DNA of 33,411 nt from NCBI GenBank assembly GCA_003208695.1, contig QCVY01000002.1:1-33411 (forward strand), read 5' to 3'. The first letter of the stretch is position 1. Each line of letters begins with the position of its first letter. The stretch comes from Prochlorococcus sp. AG-686-P16. GTDB taxonomy: Bacteria > Cyanobacteriota > Cyanobacteriia > PCC-6307 > Cyanobiaceae. Positions 6,820-14,666 of the stretch are shown piece after piece. Under the pieces are notes generated by a model. The model did not search any database, was not told the DNA's origin, and saw only the letters and a program-made list of their open reading frames with translations. Position numbers and translations under genes: made by a program.

Positions 6820-7287
6820 TTAAATAAGTTCCTTAATAGCCTTAGATGGTCTTAGATAAGGATCTATATTTCTTGGCATTTCAAAATCCTTGAATTCAAA
6901 ACCTGGGCCAACACAACAACTTGTTATTTTAAATTCTCCAGTACTTCTAGCAGCCTGCCAATTTCCAGAAGGAATTATTTTAATAGGATTATTTGAATCT
7001 AATCTTATATTTCTCAATTCTTTATTATTGTCATCTAAAAAATATAAAGTAAGGGGTGCCCCTTGAAGATAAATCCATATCTCATCGGAAGAATTTACTC
7101 GATGCCATTTACTTCTTTTATTCTCACAAAGTAGATAATAAATGCTAGTTATATTATTTCTTTTTTGACCATCATTTCTATTCACAAGATTTTCACTCCG
7201 TATGATTTCCCTAAACCATACTCCTTCAGGATGAAGAGATAATTTAAATTGATTTATAATTTCAGAAATACTTTTACATAATTTCAC
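6820..7287 (-). CDS. DUF985 cupin-fold protein
   Basis: 155 aa, the normal length for this family (Cupin_5). Seen in order: the N-terminal HPEGVWFREI block (residues 18-27), SIYYLLCEN, WHRV with a conserved His, the DEIWIYLQGAPLTL segment, IPSGNWQAAR, and the C-terminal VGPGFEFKDFEM motif. Cupin motifs 1 and 2 are all present, so the protein is probably intact. The family includes epimerase-like proteins, but no substrate is established. First gene of a likely three-gene minus-strand unit. Confidence 0.85.
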   Translation of the reverse strand: MKLCKSISEIINQFKLSLHPEGVWFREIIRSENLVNRNDGQKRNNITSIYYLLCENKRSKWHRVNSSDEIWIYLQGAPLTLYFLDDNNKELRNIRLDSNNPIKIIPSGNWQAARSTGEFKITSCCVGPGFEFKDFEMPRNIDPYLRPSKAIKELI

Positions 7288-7299
7288 TTTGAGAATCTT

Positions 7300-7683
7300 T
7301 TAAAAGTAGTTTAATATTTTGATTTAAAGATTGACTATTAAGAAGAATATGAAAAAAAGAGATAGCTTAATTAGCAAGAATTAAATAATATTTAAAGCTT
7401 TCAATAGAAAAAGTTTTACCGATTTTTGCTCCAAGATATAAAGCTATAAAGAAAAGAAATAGTTTATTCATTTTTTGAAGCTTTAACTAATTTCTTATAA
7501 TTTCCTCTAAGATGGGCCGTATAGGTGAAAAATTTCTTTTATTAAATTAATTATTTAAAATATATTTACTGTCACCAGATATACCGAAAAAAAGTCATAA
7601 CCATATGCCTTTAAAATAACTTAAATAAGTTTCTCTAATACGAAAAATGCCTTATATAAGCGATTGACTTTCAATAATTTAAT
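7300..7683. other. Intergenic stretch with a frameshifted mini-ORF and a degenerate repeat
   Basis: On the minus strand an ATG at 7472 begins MNKLFLFFIAF, which stops after 18 codons. Shifting frame at a run of A (7440-7443) would extend it to a 34-aa membrane protein ending LILAN at 7367. This suggests a decayed gene or a homopolymer error. At 7640-7682 the minus strand reads ATTGAAAGTCAATCGCTTAT then ATAAGGCA, resembling box 2 and lying right after the stop of the next gene. Confidence 0.3.
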
Positions 7684-7827
7684 TTATGCACACATAACTG
7701 AGAGATCCACAAAATTCTTACTTTCATCTGCAAGTTCAGTCATTATCCTATCAAGCCACTCAGAAGTGCTCTCACAATAACCGACATTAACAACTGTTTT
7801 TGAGGTTGTTTTTTCTTGGTTTTTCAT
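7684..7827 (-). CDS. Small soluble protein, 47 aa
   Basis: The frame is open further upstream, but the start chosen is the ATG at 7827 (MKNQEKTTSKTVVN), because the upstream part reads as non-coding AT-rich sequence. The C-terminal half (STSEWLDRIMTELADESKN) forms an amphipathic helix, and there are two Cys. A degenerate box 2 element follows the stop. Unknown function. Confidence 0.5.
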   Translation of the reverse strand: MKNQEKTTSKTVVNVGYCESTSEWLDRIMTELADESKNFVDLSVMCA

Positions 7828-8014
7828 AAAAAATTTCTGATTTATTTTATAAAATACCTTGAAATTCAATCTATGAGAATAAGTCTTAATTACTATGACT
7901 GCAAAATAGTTGCATTTAATACAAATTACATATTTAAAAATATAAAAAAGACTAATTTCATTGACATTGACAATCAATCAAGTCTATTTAGAAAAAAAAT
8001 TATCTGTTTTAATT

Positions 8015-8158
8015 GTGAATAACATCAAAATTGAAGAGTTAATAAAAGTAAGATTTGATGGAATTGCAAATAGACTAGGTCATTTAACAAAAGGAGAAGG
8101 CGAATCATTATTGCTAGAACATCTTGAGTGGATAGAAGGTGGGTGGGAAACAGAATAA
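8015..8158 (+). CDS. Small soluble protein, 47 aa (GTG start)
   Basis: A GTG at 8015 gives (M)NNIKIEELIKVRFDG followed by HLTKGEGESLLLEHLEWIE and a WETE end. A longer version from a TTG at 7961 is possible but adds a poorly composed segment. It is charged and helical with no membrane segment. No family recognised. Confidence 0.55.
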   Translation: MNNIKIEELIKVRFDGIANRLGHLTKGEGESLLLEHLEWIEGGWETE

Positions 8159-8264
8159 ATTTTATTTTTAAAAAATAAAAATAGAAAATGGTGGCTTTAA
8201 TAAGATTAAAAAATAAGTTAGTTAATATTTATTCTTATTTTTTAATTTTTTATAATAAACCCTT

Positions 8265-9053
8265 TCAAAGTGATTGGTAATGTCCCAGCGGGCCTGGTCC
8301 TAATCCAATTTTATAAGATTTTATCAAGGATCTTTCAATAAATAATTTTGATTTTTGAATTGAATCTATAAGGTCAAACCCTAATGCTTGATATCCACAA
8401 ATTGCAGCACTTAAAGTACATCCACTACCATGCGTATTTTGAGTATTAATAAATTTATTTATAAACCACTTTTTCACTCCATTGACATCAAGATAAAAGT
8501 CCTTCCCTTTCATATCTTTCAATCCACCGCCTTTGATTAAAACTGCTTTAGCACCAAGTTTAATAATATTTTTTGCAGAGTTCTCTATATCTTCCTCATT
8601 CTTAATATCCAAATTTGATAAAAGATTTGCTTCAAAAATATTTGGAGTTACTAAATCGGCAATTGGTAAAAGTAATTTTTTGTAAGCATTAATTGCAGAA
8701 TCCTCAAGTAATTTAGAACCAGTTCTACTTACCATTACTGGGTCAATAACCTTTGGAATAGAAAAAGATTTCAGTTTTAAAGCTGTTTCATTAATAATAC
8801 TATCGTTTAGCAACATTCCAGTTTTTAAAGATTTGATATCAAAATCTGAAAATAAAGTATCAATCTGGCTTGTCAAAGTATCCTTATTTACAGCTTCTAC
8901 ACATTTTACTTCTACACTATTTTGAGCAGTAATACATGTAATCACAGAACATCCATGGACTTTAAGTGCCATAAAAGTTCTTAAATCGGCTTGAATACCT
9001 GCCCCTCCTCCTGAGTCACTACCACCTATTGAAAGAGCAATATTAGAATACAT
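8265..9053 (-). CDS. thiD: Hydroxymethylpyrimidine / phosphomethylpyrimidine kinase
   Basis: 262 aa, full length for ThiD. The ribokinase-like fold is marked by GSDSGGGAG (residues 11-19) with the substrate-binding region, DPVMVSRTGSKLL (residues 104-116), IKGGG (residues 173-177) and the anion-hole/catalytic HGSGCTLSAAI with Cys at about 212. ThiD phosphorylates HMP and HMP-P with ATP in thiamin pyrophosphate synthesis. It lies 35 bp downstream of tenA on the same strand, so the two form a pyrimidine-salvage operon. No TPP riboswitch was recognised upstream. Confidence 0.95.
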   Translation of the reverse strand: MYSNIALSIGGSDSGGGAGIQADLRTFMALKVHGCSVITCITAQNSVEVKCVEAVNKDTLTSQIDTLFSDFDIKSLKTGMLLNDSIINETALKLKSFSIPKVIDPVMVSRTGSKLLEDSAINAYKKLLLPIADLVTPNIFEANLLSNLDIKNEEDIENSAKNIIKLGAKAVLIKGGGLKDMKGKDFYLDVNGVKKWFINKFINTQNTHGSGCTLSAAICGYQALGFDLIDSIQKSKLFIERSLIKSYKIGLGPGPLGHYQSL

Positions 9054-9088
9054 AATTTTTGTAAAATTAAAAAACTTTCTTAGATTTA

Positions 9089-9712
9089 TTAGAAATTTGA
9101 ATAAGCATTAAAAAAATCTAATTCCAGTTCCATAGCTTTTTTATATAAATTATTTGCCTGATTAATGTCAAATGGTTCTTGGTAATTATCAATTATTTTT
9201 TCAAGAGATTTTGCTAGATTATCAAAACTTTCATTAGAGTAAGTAAGAATCCATTCTTTATAAGGATTATTTAAAATCATATCCGATAAATTCTTTCCTA
9301 TCCAAGAATATAAACGCATGCAAGGAGTCATTGCAAACATTATTTCAACTGAACTTAGTTTTATGGAGACATCATAAAGGAAATCCGTGTAGTTCTTCGT
9401 CGCAGGTTTTATATAGTTAGTAGACAAATCAATCTCCCATTCTTTTGAATACGACTCATGAAGTATTAATTCATCAGACACACCAACTAAGAGTTGGCTT
9501 AAAGACTTAATTTCACTTTTATCTTTTGATTTAGAAATAGCTAATCCATATGCCTTAGCAAAGCTCTCTAAAAAAAAATAATCTTGAGCTATATAATCTT
9601 TAAAAATATTTCTTGGTAAATTTCCATTTCTTATCCCTTGAACAAATTTAGTGTTCAAGCTAAGCAAAGCTAGTTCAGAGTTATTTTCCCACAATTTTTT
9701 TGTGATTAACAT
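9089..9712 (-). CDS. tenA: TenA-family aminopyrimidine aminohydrolase (thiaminase II)
   Basis: 207 aa, all-helical, normal family length. Seen: LWENN at the N-terminus, the QDYFFLESFAKAYGLA helix (residues 43-58), and AMTPCMRLYSWIGK with the catalytic-type Cys at about residue 131. TenA proteins with this Cys hydrolyse degraded thiamin pyrimidines to HMP, which the next gene product (ThiD) phosphorylates. The short 35-bp spacing supports a shared transcript. In Prochlorococcus this would salvage thiamin breakdown products from seawater (inference). Confidence 0.9.
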   Translation of the reverse strand: MLITKKLWENNSELALLSLNTKFVQGIRNGNLPRNIFKDYIAQDYFFLESFAKAYGLAISKSKDKSEIKSLSQLLVGVSDELILHESYSKEWEIDLSTNYIKPATKNYTDFLYDVSIKLSSVEIMFAMTPCMRLYSWIGKNLSDMILNNPYKEWILTYSNESFDNLAKSLEKIIDNYQEPFDINQANNLYKKAMELELDFFNAYSNF

Positions 9713-9788
9713 TATTTTTTTATTTTAATTTAACTAAGAGTAGATTTTATTTTTCTAAAAAGTAAATTAGAATTTTCTATAAATTTAA

Positions 9789-9935
9789 TTATTTAGAAGA
9801 AATATCCATTTCACTCTTAATCAGTAGCTCTTCTGCATCAGAAAATATTTCTTCTGTTATTAATCCCCTTTTTTTTAATAAAGAAAGACGTTTAATACCT
9901 ATTTCTATTGGCATTTCCTTACTCTTTTCTGCCAT
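9789..9935 (-). CDS. Small charged protein, 48 aa
   Basis: The ATG ORF has a clear helical, charged composition (MAEKSKEMPIEIGIKRLSLL, then a Lys-rich turn and an acidic C-terminal helix). The IEIGIKRLSLLKKRGLITEEI pattern resembles a short SHOCT-like helical motif (a segment followed by 'G.ITEEEF'), seen in many small bacterial proteins; this is suggestive only. It starts 6 bp after the upstream 36-aa membrane ORF, so the two are probably co-transcribed. Confidence 0.5.
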   Translation of the reverse strand: MAEKSKEMPIEIGIKRLSLLKKRGLITEEIFSDAEELLIKSEMDISSK

Positions 9936-9941
9936 TTATTA

Positions 9942-10052
9942 TTAGTCTTGAGAAGTTCTTTGCTGATTAAATAATAATTTCTTTAGACCAAAGAAATAAA
10001 TAAATACCCCTAAAACAGCAAGCATAATATCAATTAAATAAATCTGGGTCAT
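9942..10052 (-). CDS. Small membrane protein, 36 aa
   Basis: The ATG ORF has one hydrophobic helix (residues 4-22, IYLIDIMLAVLGVFIYFFG) and a basic then polar tail (LKKLLFNQQRTSQD). It lies 6 bp upstream of the 48-aa ORF in the same direction. Unknown function; the composition is typical of the many small single-span proteins in this genome. Confidence 0.55.
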   Translation of the reverse strand: MTQIYLIDIMLAVLGVFIYFFGLKKLLFNQQRTSQD

Positions 10053-10272
10053 AAATAATTATTGTTCATAACTCATTTATAGCTGATAGGCATAATTTAA
10101 GATGTGAGTAATTCGACTTAAATGTAGATAATTTAAAACAAATAAACAAATAATAGGAACATTATTATGTATATTTTGGATTTTTATTATTAAAAAAGAC
10201 TAATTATTAGAATGATTTTATACATCAATTATTATTCAATATTAGCTATAAATATACTAAAAAGGTAAAGCT

Positions 10273-10632
10273 ATGTGGTCAAAAATTAGACTTACAATTT
10301 ATGGAGCGACTTCACTAGCAGGATTAATTTGGCCATTTTATTTTATTCTTCAATTTATTAACCTAGTCAGGAATGGGAATATTCAAGGTTCTGTAATAGA
10401 TATAGGAACCGCATTTTTTGATGACGCATGGATAACTCCTACTTCTGGATTTATATCAGCTGATACAGCAGTTCTTCTCATATCAATATTTGTATTTTAT
10501 GTTGCAGAGGGGAAAAGATTAAAATTAAAATTATGGGGTTTTTATTTTCCTCTAACTTTTTTAATCTCACTTGCTTTTTCATTTGGTGCATTTATGTTTA
10601 TGCGAGAACTAGAAATTAAAAAGGAAGATTAA
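10273..10632 (+). CDS. DUF2834-family membrane protein
   Basis: 119 aa with three to four hydrophobic helices (about residues 8-27, 61-78 and 87-110). Family marks are WPFYFILQF near residues 20-28, the SGFISADTAVL segment (residues 58-68), an aromatic helix ending in EGKRLKLKLWGFY, and a C-terminal FMFMRE. No function is known for DUF2834. A purine-rich AAAAGG precedes the ATG. A frame with no standard start follows 5 bp later. Confidence 0.8.
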   Translation: MWSKIRLTIYGATSLAGLIWPFYFILQFINLVRNGNIQGSVIDIGTAFFDDAWITPTSGFISADTAVLLISIFVFYVAEGKRLKLKLWGFYFPLTFLISLAFSFGAFMFMRELEIKKED

Positions 10633-10636
10633 TTGA

Positions 10637-10861
10637 ATTAAACTAATCGAAGATTATACTGATAGATTTCATAATTACACGCTCCCTTCACCTGAAAAAT
10701 GTTTTAGATTAGAAGATGGAGATGAAATTTATATAAAAAGATGGATAACTAACGGCAAAATAAACGGGAAGCTTAAAGATGTTTTTGAGTGGATCGAAAA
10801 AAAATATTTAAGTAATAAAGAGGAACTAGAAAAAACTGACAAAAAAAATATGAAGAGATAG
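10637..10861 (+). CDS. Unknown 74-aa ORF with no standard start codon (ATT?)
   Basis: The frame opens right after a TGA at 10634-10636 with ATT AAA CTA ATC and continues to TAG. It encodes (I)KLIEDYTDRFHNYTLPS, an EKCFRLEDGDEIYIKRW middle and a Lys-rich end. The composition is that of a real soluble protein. There is no in-frame ATG, GTG or TTG near the beginning. The closeness to the DUF2834 stop (10632) suggests coupling from that gene, ATT initiation, or a pseudogene that lost its 5' end. Confidence 0.45.
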   Translation: MKLIEDYTDRFHNYTLPSPEKCFRLEDGDEIYIKRWITNGKINGKLKDVFEWIEKKYLSNKEELEKTDKKNMKR

Positions 10862-10902
10862 TTAGGAGATTTTATATAAAAAATTGGCGTATAATTCTTT
10901 TA

Positions 10903-11019
10903 ATGAGTGAGTATCAAATTAAATATAGATACTATACAAAAGTAATTGAATCTATAAAGGAAAAAAAGTTTTTCAGGAAGGATAATAAAGAATTTGTAAA
11001 ATTATTCCAAAAAGAATAA
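10903..11019 (+). CDS. Small basic protein, 38 aa
   Basis: The ATG ORF is tyrosine- and lysine-rich (MSEYQIKYRYYTKVIESIK and a KKFFRKDNKEF tail) and soluble. No family. It lies 60 bp upstream of the photolyase gene on the same strand. Confidence 0.4.
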   Translation: MSEYQIKYRYYTKVIESIKEKKFFRKDNKEFVKLFQKE

Positions 11020-11078
11020 ATTTTTTATTTGGTAACTAATCAAAATTTATTTTTTTATAATACAAATAAATTTTATAG

Positions 11079-12578
11079 ATGAAAGATATAAATATACTAT
11101 GGTTTAAAAGAGATTTAAGAGTAAAAGATAATGAGGCTCTAATTGAATCTTTAAAAGATAGAGATATATTACCTATTTATATAGTTGAAAAAGAACTATG
11201 GAGACAAAAAACTTATTCAGATAGACAGTGGCAATTTTGCAAGGAAAGCATTTTAGATTTAAGAAATTCACTTAAAAATATTGGTCAACCTTTAATAATT
11301 AGAACAGGTAAAGTTATTGAAATTTTTGATGAAATATCAAATATATTTAATGTGAAGGGTATATATAGTCATCAAGAAACTGGTGACTATTTTACATATA
11401 AAAGAGATCAAGAAGTTAGAAAATGGGCTTCAATGAAAAAAATAGTTTGGAATGAATATTTACAATTTTCTGTATTTAGAGGAAATCTAGATAGAAATAA
11501 TTGGTCAAAAAAATGGAAGAAAAATATGGAGAAAAAATTATTATTAGAACCCTCAAATATTAATCCTATAGAAATTGATACTGGAGAAATACCACCAGAT
11601 AATTTCTTTTGCTTTAAGGATGATTTATGTGAAGGAAGATTAAAGGGTGGGAGGGAGAATGGTCTAAAAAGAATGGATTATTTTTTTAGTAAAAAATTAA
11701 ATTCTTACTCAAAAGACATTTCAAGCCCGGAGAAATCATTGAATAGCTGTTCACGACTATCTCCTTATATAAGTTGGGGATGTATTTCTTTGAAAGAGAT
11801 TTTTTATAAAGCAAATTTAATTAAAAATACTAATTCTAAAATGTTAAAAAGTAGATTAACTTGGCATTGTCACTTTATTCAAAAACTTGAAAGTGAACCA
11901 GAATTAGAATTTAAAGAATTTCATCCATATTTTCAAAAAATCAGAAAAATAGATAATGATTTACTCCAATTATGGAGTGAAGGGAAAACAGGTTTTCCTT
12001 TCTTAGATGCTTGCATGAGATCTTTAAATTTTAATGGCTGGCTTAATTTCAGAATGCGTGCAATGTTAATGTCTTTTGCAAGTTATAACTTATGGATACC
12101 ATGGCAAGATTCTGGTTCATTATTGGCAAGCAAATTTATTGACTATGAACCTGGAATTCATTGGAATCAATGCCAAATGCAATCAGGTACAACCTCTATA
12201 AATATAAATAGAATTTATAACCCTATAAAGCAAGGTAAAGATCATGATCCAAAAGGTACTTTTATTAGAAAATGGGTGCCGGAGATAAAACATTATCCTG
12301 ATCACTTTATACATGAACCTTGGTTGATGGAAAAATTCAATTCAAGCGAATATTCAAATTCTCAATATGCAAAACCAATAATCGACCTCTCAAAAACCAC
12401 TAAAATTGCCCGAAAAAAGATTCAAGAAATAACTCAAAAAGATGGTTATTGGGATATTTCAAAAAAAGTATATTTAAAACACGGATCTAGAAGAACGCCA
12501 TTAATTAAGAGAAAAAATGATCCTAAAAAAATTAATATAAAACCAAAAAATGATCTTCAATATGAATTAAAAATTTAA
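11079..12578 (+). CDS. phrB: Deoxyribodipyrimidine photolyase / cryptochrome family
   Basis: 499 aa, the usual length. The N-terminal antenna domain begins ILWFKRDLRVKDNEAL (residues 5-20). The linker has HQETGDYFTYKRDQEVRKW (about residues 98-116). The C-terminal FAD domain shows SRLSPYISWGCIS (about residues 226-238), a WHCHFIQKLE helix, GFPFLDACMRSL with NFRMRAMLMSF, and WNQCQMQSGTTS with an Asn, then DPKGTFIRKWVPEI. These match class-I-like CPD photolyases or related cryptochromes. It repairs UV-induced pyrimidine dimers with blue light, relevant to a high-light surface organism. The exact subclass and antenna chromophore cannot be read from motifs. Confidence 0.9.
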   Translation: MKDINILWFKRDLRVKDNEALIESLKDRDILPIYIVEKELWRQKTYSDRQWQFCKESILDLRNSLKNIGQPLIIRTGKVIEIFDEISNIFNVKGIYSHQETGDYFTYKRDQEVRKWASMKKIVWNEYLQFSVFRGNLDRNNWSKKWKKNMEKKLLLEPSNINPIEIDTGEIPPDNFFCFKDDLCEGRLKGGRENGLKRMDYFFSKKLNSYSKDISSPEKSLNSCSRLSPYISWGCISLKEIFYKANLIKNTNSKMLKSRLTWHCHFIQKLESEPELEFKEFHPYFQKIRKIDNDLLQLWSEGKTGFPFLDACMRSLNFNGWLNFRMRAMLMSFASYNLWIPWQDSGSLLASKFIDYEPGIHWNQCQMQSGTTSININRIYNPIKQGKDHDPKGTFIRKWVPEIKHYPDHFIHEPWLMEKFNSSEYSNSQYAKPIIDLSKTTKIARKKIQEITQKDGYWDISKKVYLKHGSRRTPLIKRKNDPKKINIKPKNDLQYELKI

Positions 12579-12715
12579 TTTTTTTAAGAAAATTAAAACC
12601 TTGAAAGCTATTCAAAAATTTATTTTTAAAAAGGATTTAAGTTAAAAAAGTTACACCTTGGAATCCACGATCATCAGTATCAAGCTTTAATGTATTATGG
12701 TTAATTATTATAAAT

Positions 12716-12949
12716 ATGAAGAAACCTACTATCGAGCTTAAATCGACAGAATTTACTGAAGTTATAGAAATCGAAAGAACAGTTACTCCAGACGAAGAGA
12801 AAAGAGTTGACCACGTTTTTGTTAGAAGAAGAAAAATTTGTAAGCGCCATCCTGAAGGGTTTGCAACCGAAGAGTATGCGAGATTTGATATTGAGTGGCC
12901 AGAAGAAATAAAAGAAGATATTAAAGAAGAAATAAAAGTTAATTCTTAG
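12716..12949 (+). CDS. Small conserved-looking soluble protein, 77 aa
   Basis: A charged protein with alternating-strand character (IELKSTEFTEVIEIERTV), a KRVDHVFVRRRKICKRHPEG basic middle and an acidic repeat-like tail (EEIKEDIKEEIK). One Cys. An antisense ORF covering the same region is low-complexity Phe-rich and is a shadow. The next gene starts 5 bp after its stop, indicating an operon. Confidence 0.6.
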   Translation: MKKPTIELKSTEFTEVIEIERTVTPDEEKRVDHVFVRRRKICKRHPEGFATEEYARFDIEWPEEIKEDIKEEIKVNS

Positions 12950-12954
12950 AAGTA

Positions 12955-13128
12955 ATGTCCGATAGATTTGAATGGGACGATACAAATAGTTCAGGAATTT
13001 GGTGGAGTACTAATGTAAGCATTAGAGATGAATGCATTTTGCTTAAAGAGGATACAGAATGTGATGACTCTGATATCGTTGAGTTACTAAGAAGTATTGC
13101 TAAAAATATTGAAGATAATGGCCTATGA
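12955..13128 (+). CDS. Small acidic protein, 57 aa
   Basis: The ATG ORF begins MSDRFEWDDTNSSGIWW and ends with a helix (DIVELLRSIAKNIEDNG). It has two Cys, is acidic and has no membrane segment. Only 5 bp separate it from the preceding 77-aa gene, so the two are co-transcribed. It is convergent with the proline iminopeptidase gene. Function unknown. Confidence 0.55.
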   Translation: MSDRFEWDDTNSSGIWWSTNVSIRDECILLKEDTECDDSDIVELLRSIAKNIEDNGL

Positions 13129-13160
13129 CTATTGATAAATTTATTCTTAATAAGATTTGC

Positions 13161-14111
13161 CTAAAAACTTCCTAATTTTTCAACTGAATCTAATAATTTT
13201 AATGTGATGCCTTTTTCACTCATTGAATGACCTGCATCATCTACTATGATTAATTCTGAGTTTGTTAATTTTCTGCTAAGGTCCCAAGCACTCCTGACAG
13301 GACAGACTACGTCATATCTACCTTGAATTATTTTAGTTGGTATGTTTTCTATAATATTTATATTGTTCAAAATAAAATCTTCTTCCAAGAAGATCTTATT
13401 TATAAAATAATGACACTCTATTCTAGCAAAAGCATCTGAAAAGGAATTAGTTTTACTTTTTCCAACATCAATATCTCTTTTTATAAGATGACTTGTACAA
13501 AGTTCCCAATTTGTCCAGGCAGCCGCGGCTTTGGATCTAAGTTCAATATCTGGGGAAGTTAGATATTTATAAAAAGAAGCTATCAAATCAACCCTTTCAT
13601 CCTTCGGAATTACTGCAATATACTTTTCAAACTCTTCAGGAAATATCTCACTTGCGCCATATTGATAAAACCATAAGAGTTCAAATTTTCTACATAAAAA
13701 TATTCCTCTTAAGGTCATACTTAAAACTCTTGATGGATTTTTTATTGCATAAATCAAAGCTAGAGTAGATCCCCATGAACCCCCAAACAAATGCCAAGAA
13801 TCTATTTTCAAATCAACTCTTAATTTTTCAATATCATTTACTAGGTCGCCTGTTGTATTTTCTCTTAATTCTGAAAAAGGTCTTGAAGAGCCGCAACCTC
13901 TTTGATCAAATTGAATAATATCAAATTTTTGGGGATTAAAATATCGCCTATATCTTGGCTGACTTCCTCCTCCAGGACCACCATGAATTACTAATACCTT
14001 TTTACCTTTTGGATTTCCAGATCTTTCCCAATAGATAGAATGAATTTTACTTACCTGTAAAAAACCCTTTTCTCTTGGTTCGATGGAGGGGAATAAATTT
14101 TTCTCTTTCAT
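13161..14111 (-). CDS. pip: Proline iminopeptidase (alpha/beta hydrolase, S33)
   Basis: 316 aa, full length. Oxyanion region HGGPGGGS (residues 43-50), FDQRGCGSSRP (residues 68-78), nucleophile elbow GGSWGSTLAL with Ser at 112, a cap domain in the middle, the acid residue in GRYDVVCP, and the catalytic His in DDAGHS near residue 296. It releases N-terminal proline from peptides in the cytoplasm. The start at 14111 gives the typical EPREKGFLQVS N-terminus. An unlinked bidirectional terminator lies about 80 bp upstream. Confidence 0.92.
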   Translation of the reverse strand: MKEKNLFPSIEPREKGFLQVSKIHSIYWERSGNPKGKKVLVIHGGPGGGSQPRYRRYFNPQKFDIIQFDQRGCGSSRPFSELRENTTGDLVNDIEKLRVDLKIDSWHLFGGSWGSTLALIYAIKNPSRVLSMTLRGIFLCRKFELLWFYQYGASEIFPEEFEKYIAVIPKDERVDLIASFYKYLTSPDIELRSKAAAAWTNWELCTSHLIKRDIDVGKSKTNSFSDAFARIECHYFINKIFLEEDFILNNINIIENIPTKIIQGRYDVVCPVRSAWDLSRKLTNSELIIVDDAGHSMSEKGITLKLLDSVEKLGSF

Positions 14112-14189
14112 TTTATAAATATAATTTATTTGAAATTGAAAATTAATATTAACTAATAATAAACATTTATAATTATATAAATTAATAAA

Positions 14190-14222
14190 AAAAAAGAGGC
14201 CTGTGATAACAGTCCTCTTTTA
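14190..14222. terminator. Bidirectional rho-independent terminator
   Basis: AAAGAGG-C-CTGT-GATA-ACAG-T-CCTCTTT forms a long stem with one internal mismatch, with an A-tract before it and T's after it. It lies upstream of pip on the minus strand and well before the glycosyltransferase, so the transcript it ends is not obvious. Confidence 0.7.
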
Positions 14223-14666
14223 GATTTCTTATTTCCTACTTTCAGGATTTATAATACATAATATAAAGTCCATTTATTCATGAGCTTTAAATACGTGGAT
14301 AAGGGGATACATCTCGATAATTTTAGTCCTTTTTTGTCACTGGTAATTATAAAGCGAAGTCTTATCAGACTAATTGATTGAACTTTATTTATCGAGTAAT
14401 CCCATTGTCAGGAATACGCTTCCTATATTTGTAAATTTGCTAAATTTCAGGCGGACTATCAATCATTTAGATTGCCTCCTAACTCAACATTTATAAATTA
14501 CTACTATCTTGATTTCAAGTAAATCCGTAAATATGCTGATTTACTTTTTTATCGATTTGTACGAGAATTTTGATGCCTTGTTCGTTTTATGATATTTATC
14601 TAAATTGTAAATCTATACTTTTAATATTAAAGAAGTTTCTAGAAACCATAATTTAAGAGGCAGGAA
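14223..14666. other. Long intergenic region with an orphan terminator
   Basis: No ORF of useful length lies here. At 14517-14550 AAGTAAATC ... GATTTACTT is followed by a T-run, a plus-strand terminator with no gene before it. It is consistent with an unannotated small RNA between about 14230 and 14550. On the minus strand an AGGAGG motif precedes an 8-codon ORF (ATG at 14476 region), which could be chance. The 3' end holds the leader of the glycosyltransferase. Confidence 0.4.
14517..14550 (+). terminator. Orphan plus-strand terminator
   Basis: A 9-bp stem (AAGTAAATC / GATTTACTT) with a 12-nt loop and six T. It sits 115 bp upstream of the glycosyltransferase start and at least 400 bp after any plus-strand gene. 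Confidence 0.6.

Noticed and set aside
12701-12985. 94-aa Phe/Asn-rich ORF opposite 12716-12949
   Set aside because: Low-complexity shadow of a better plus-strand gene.
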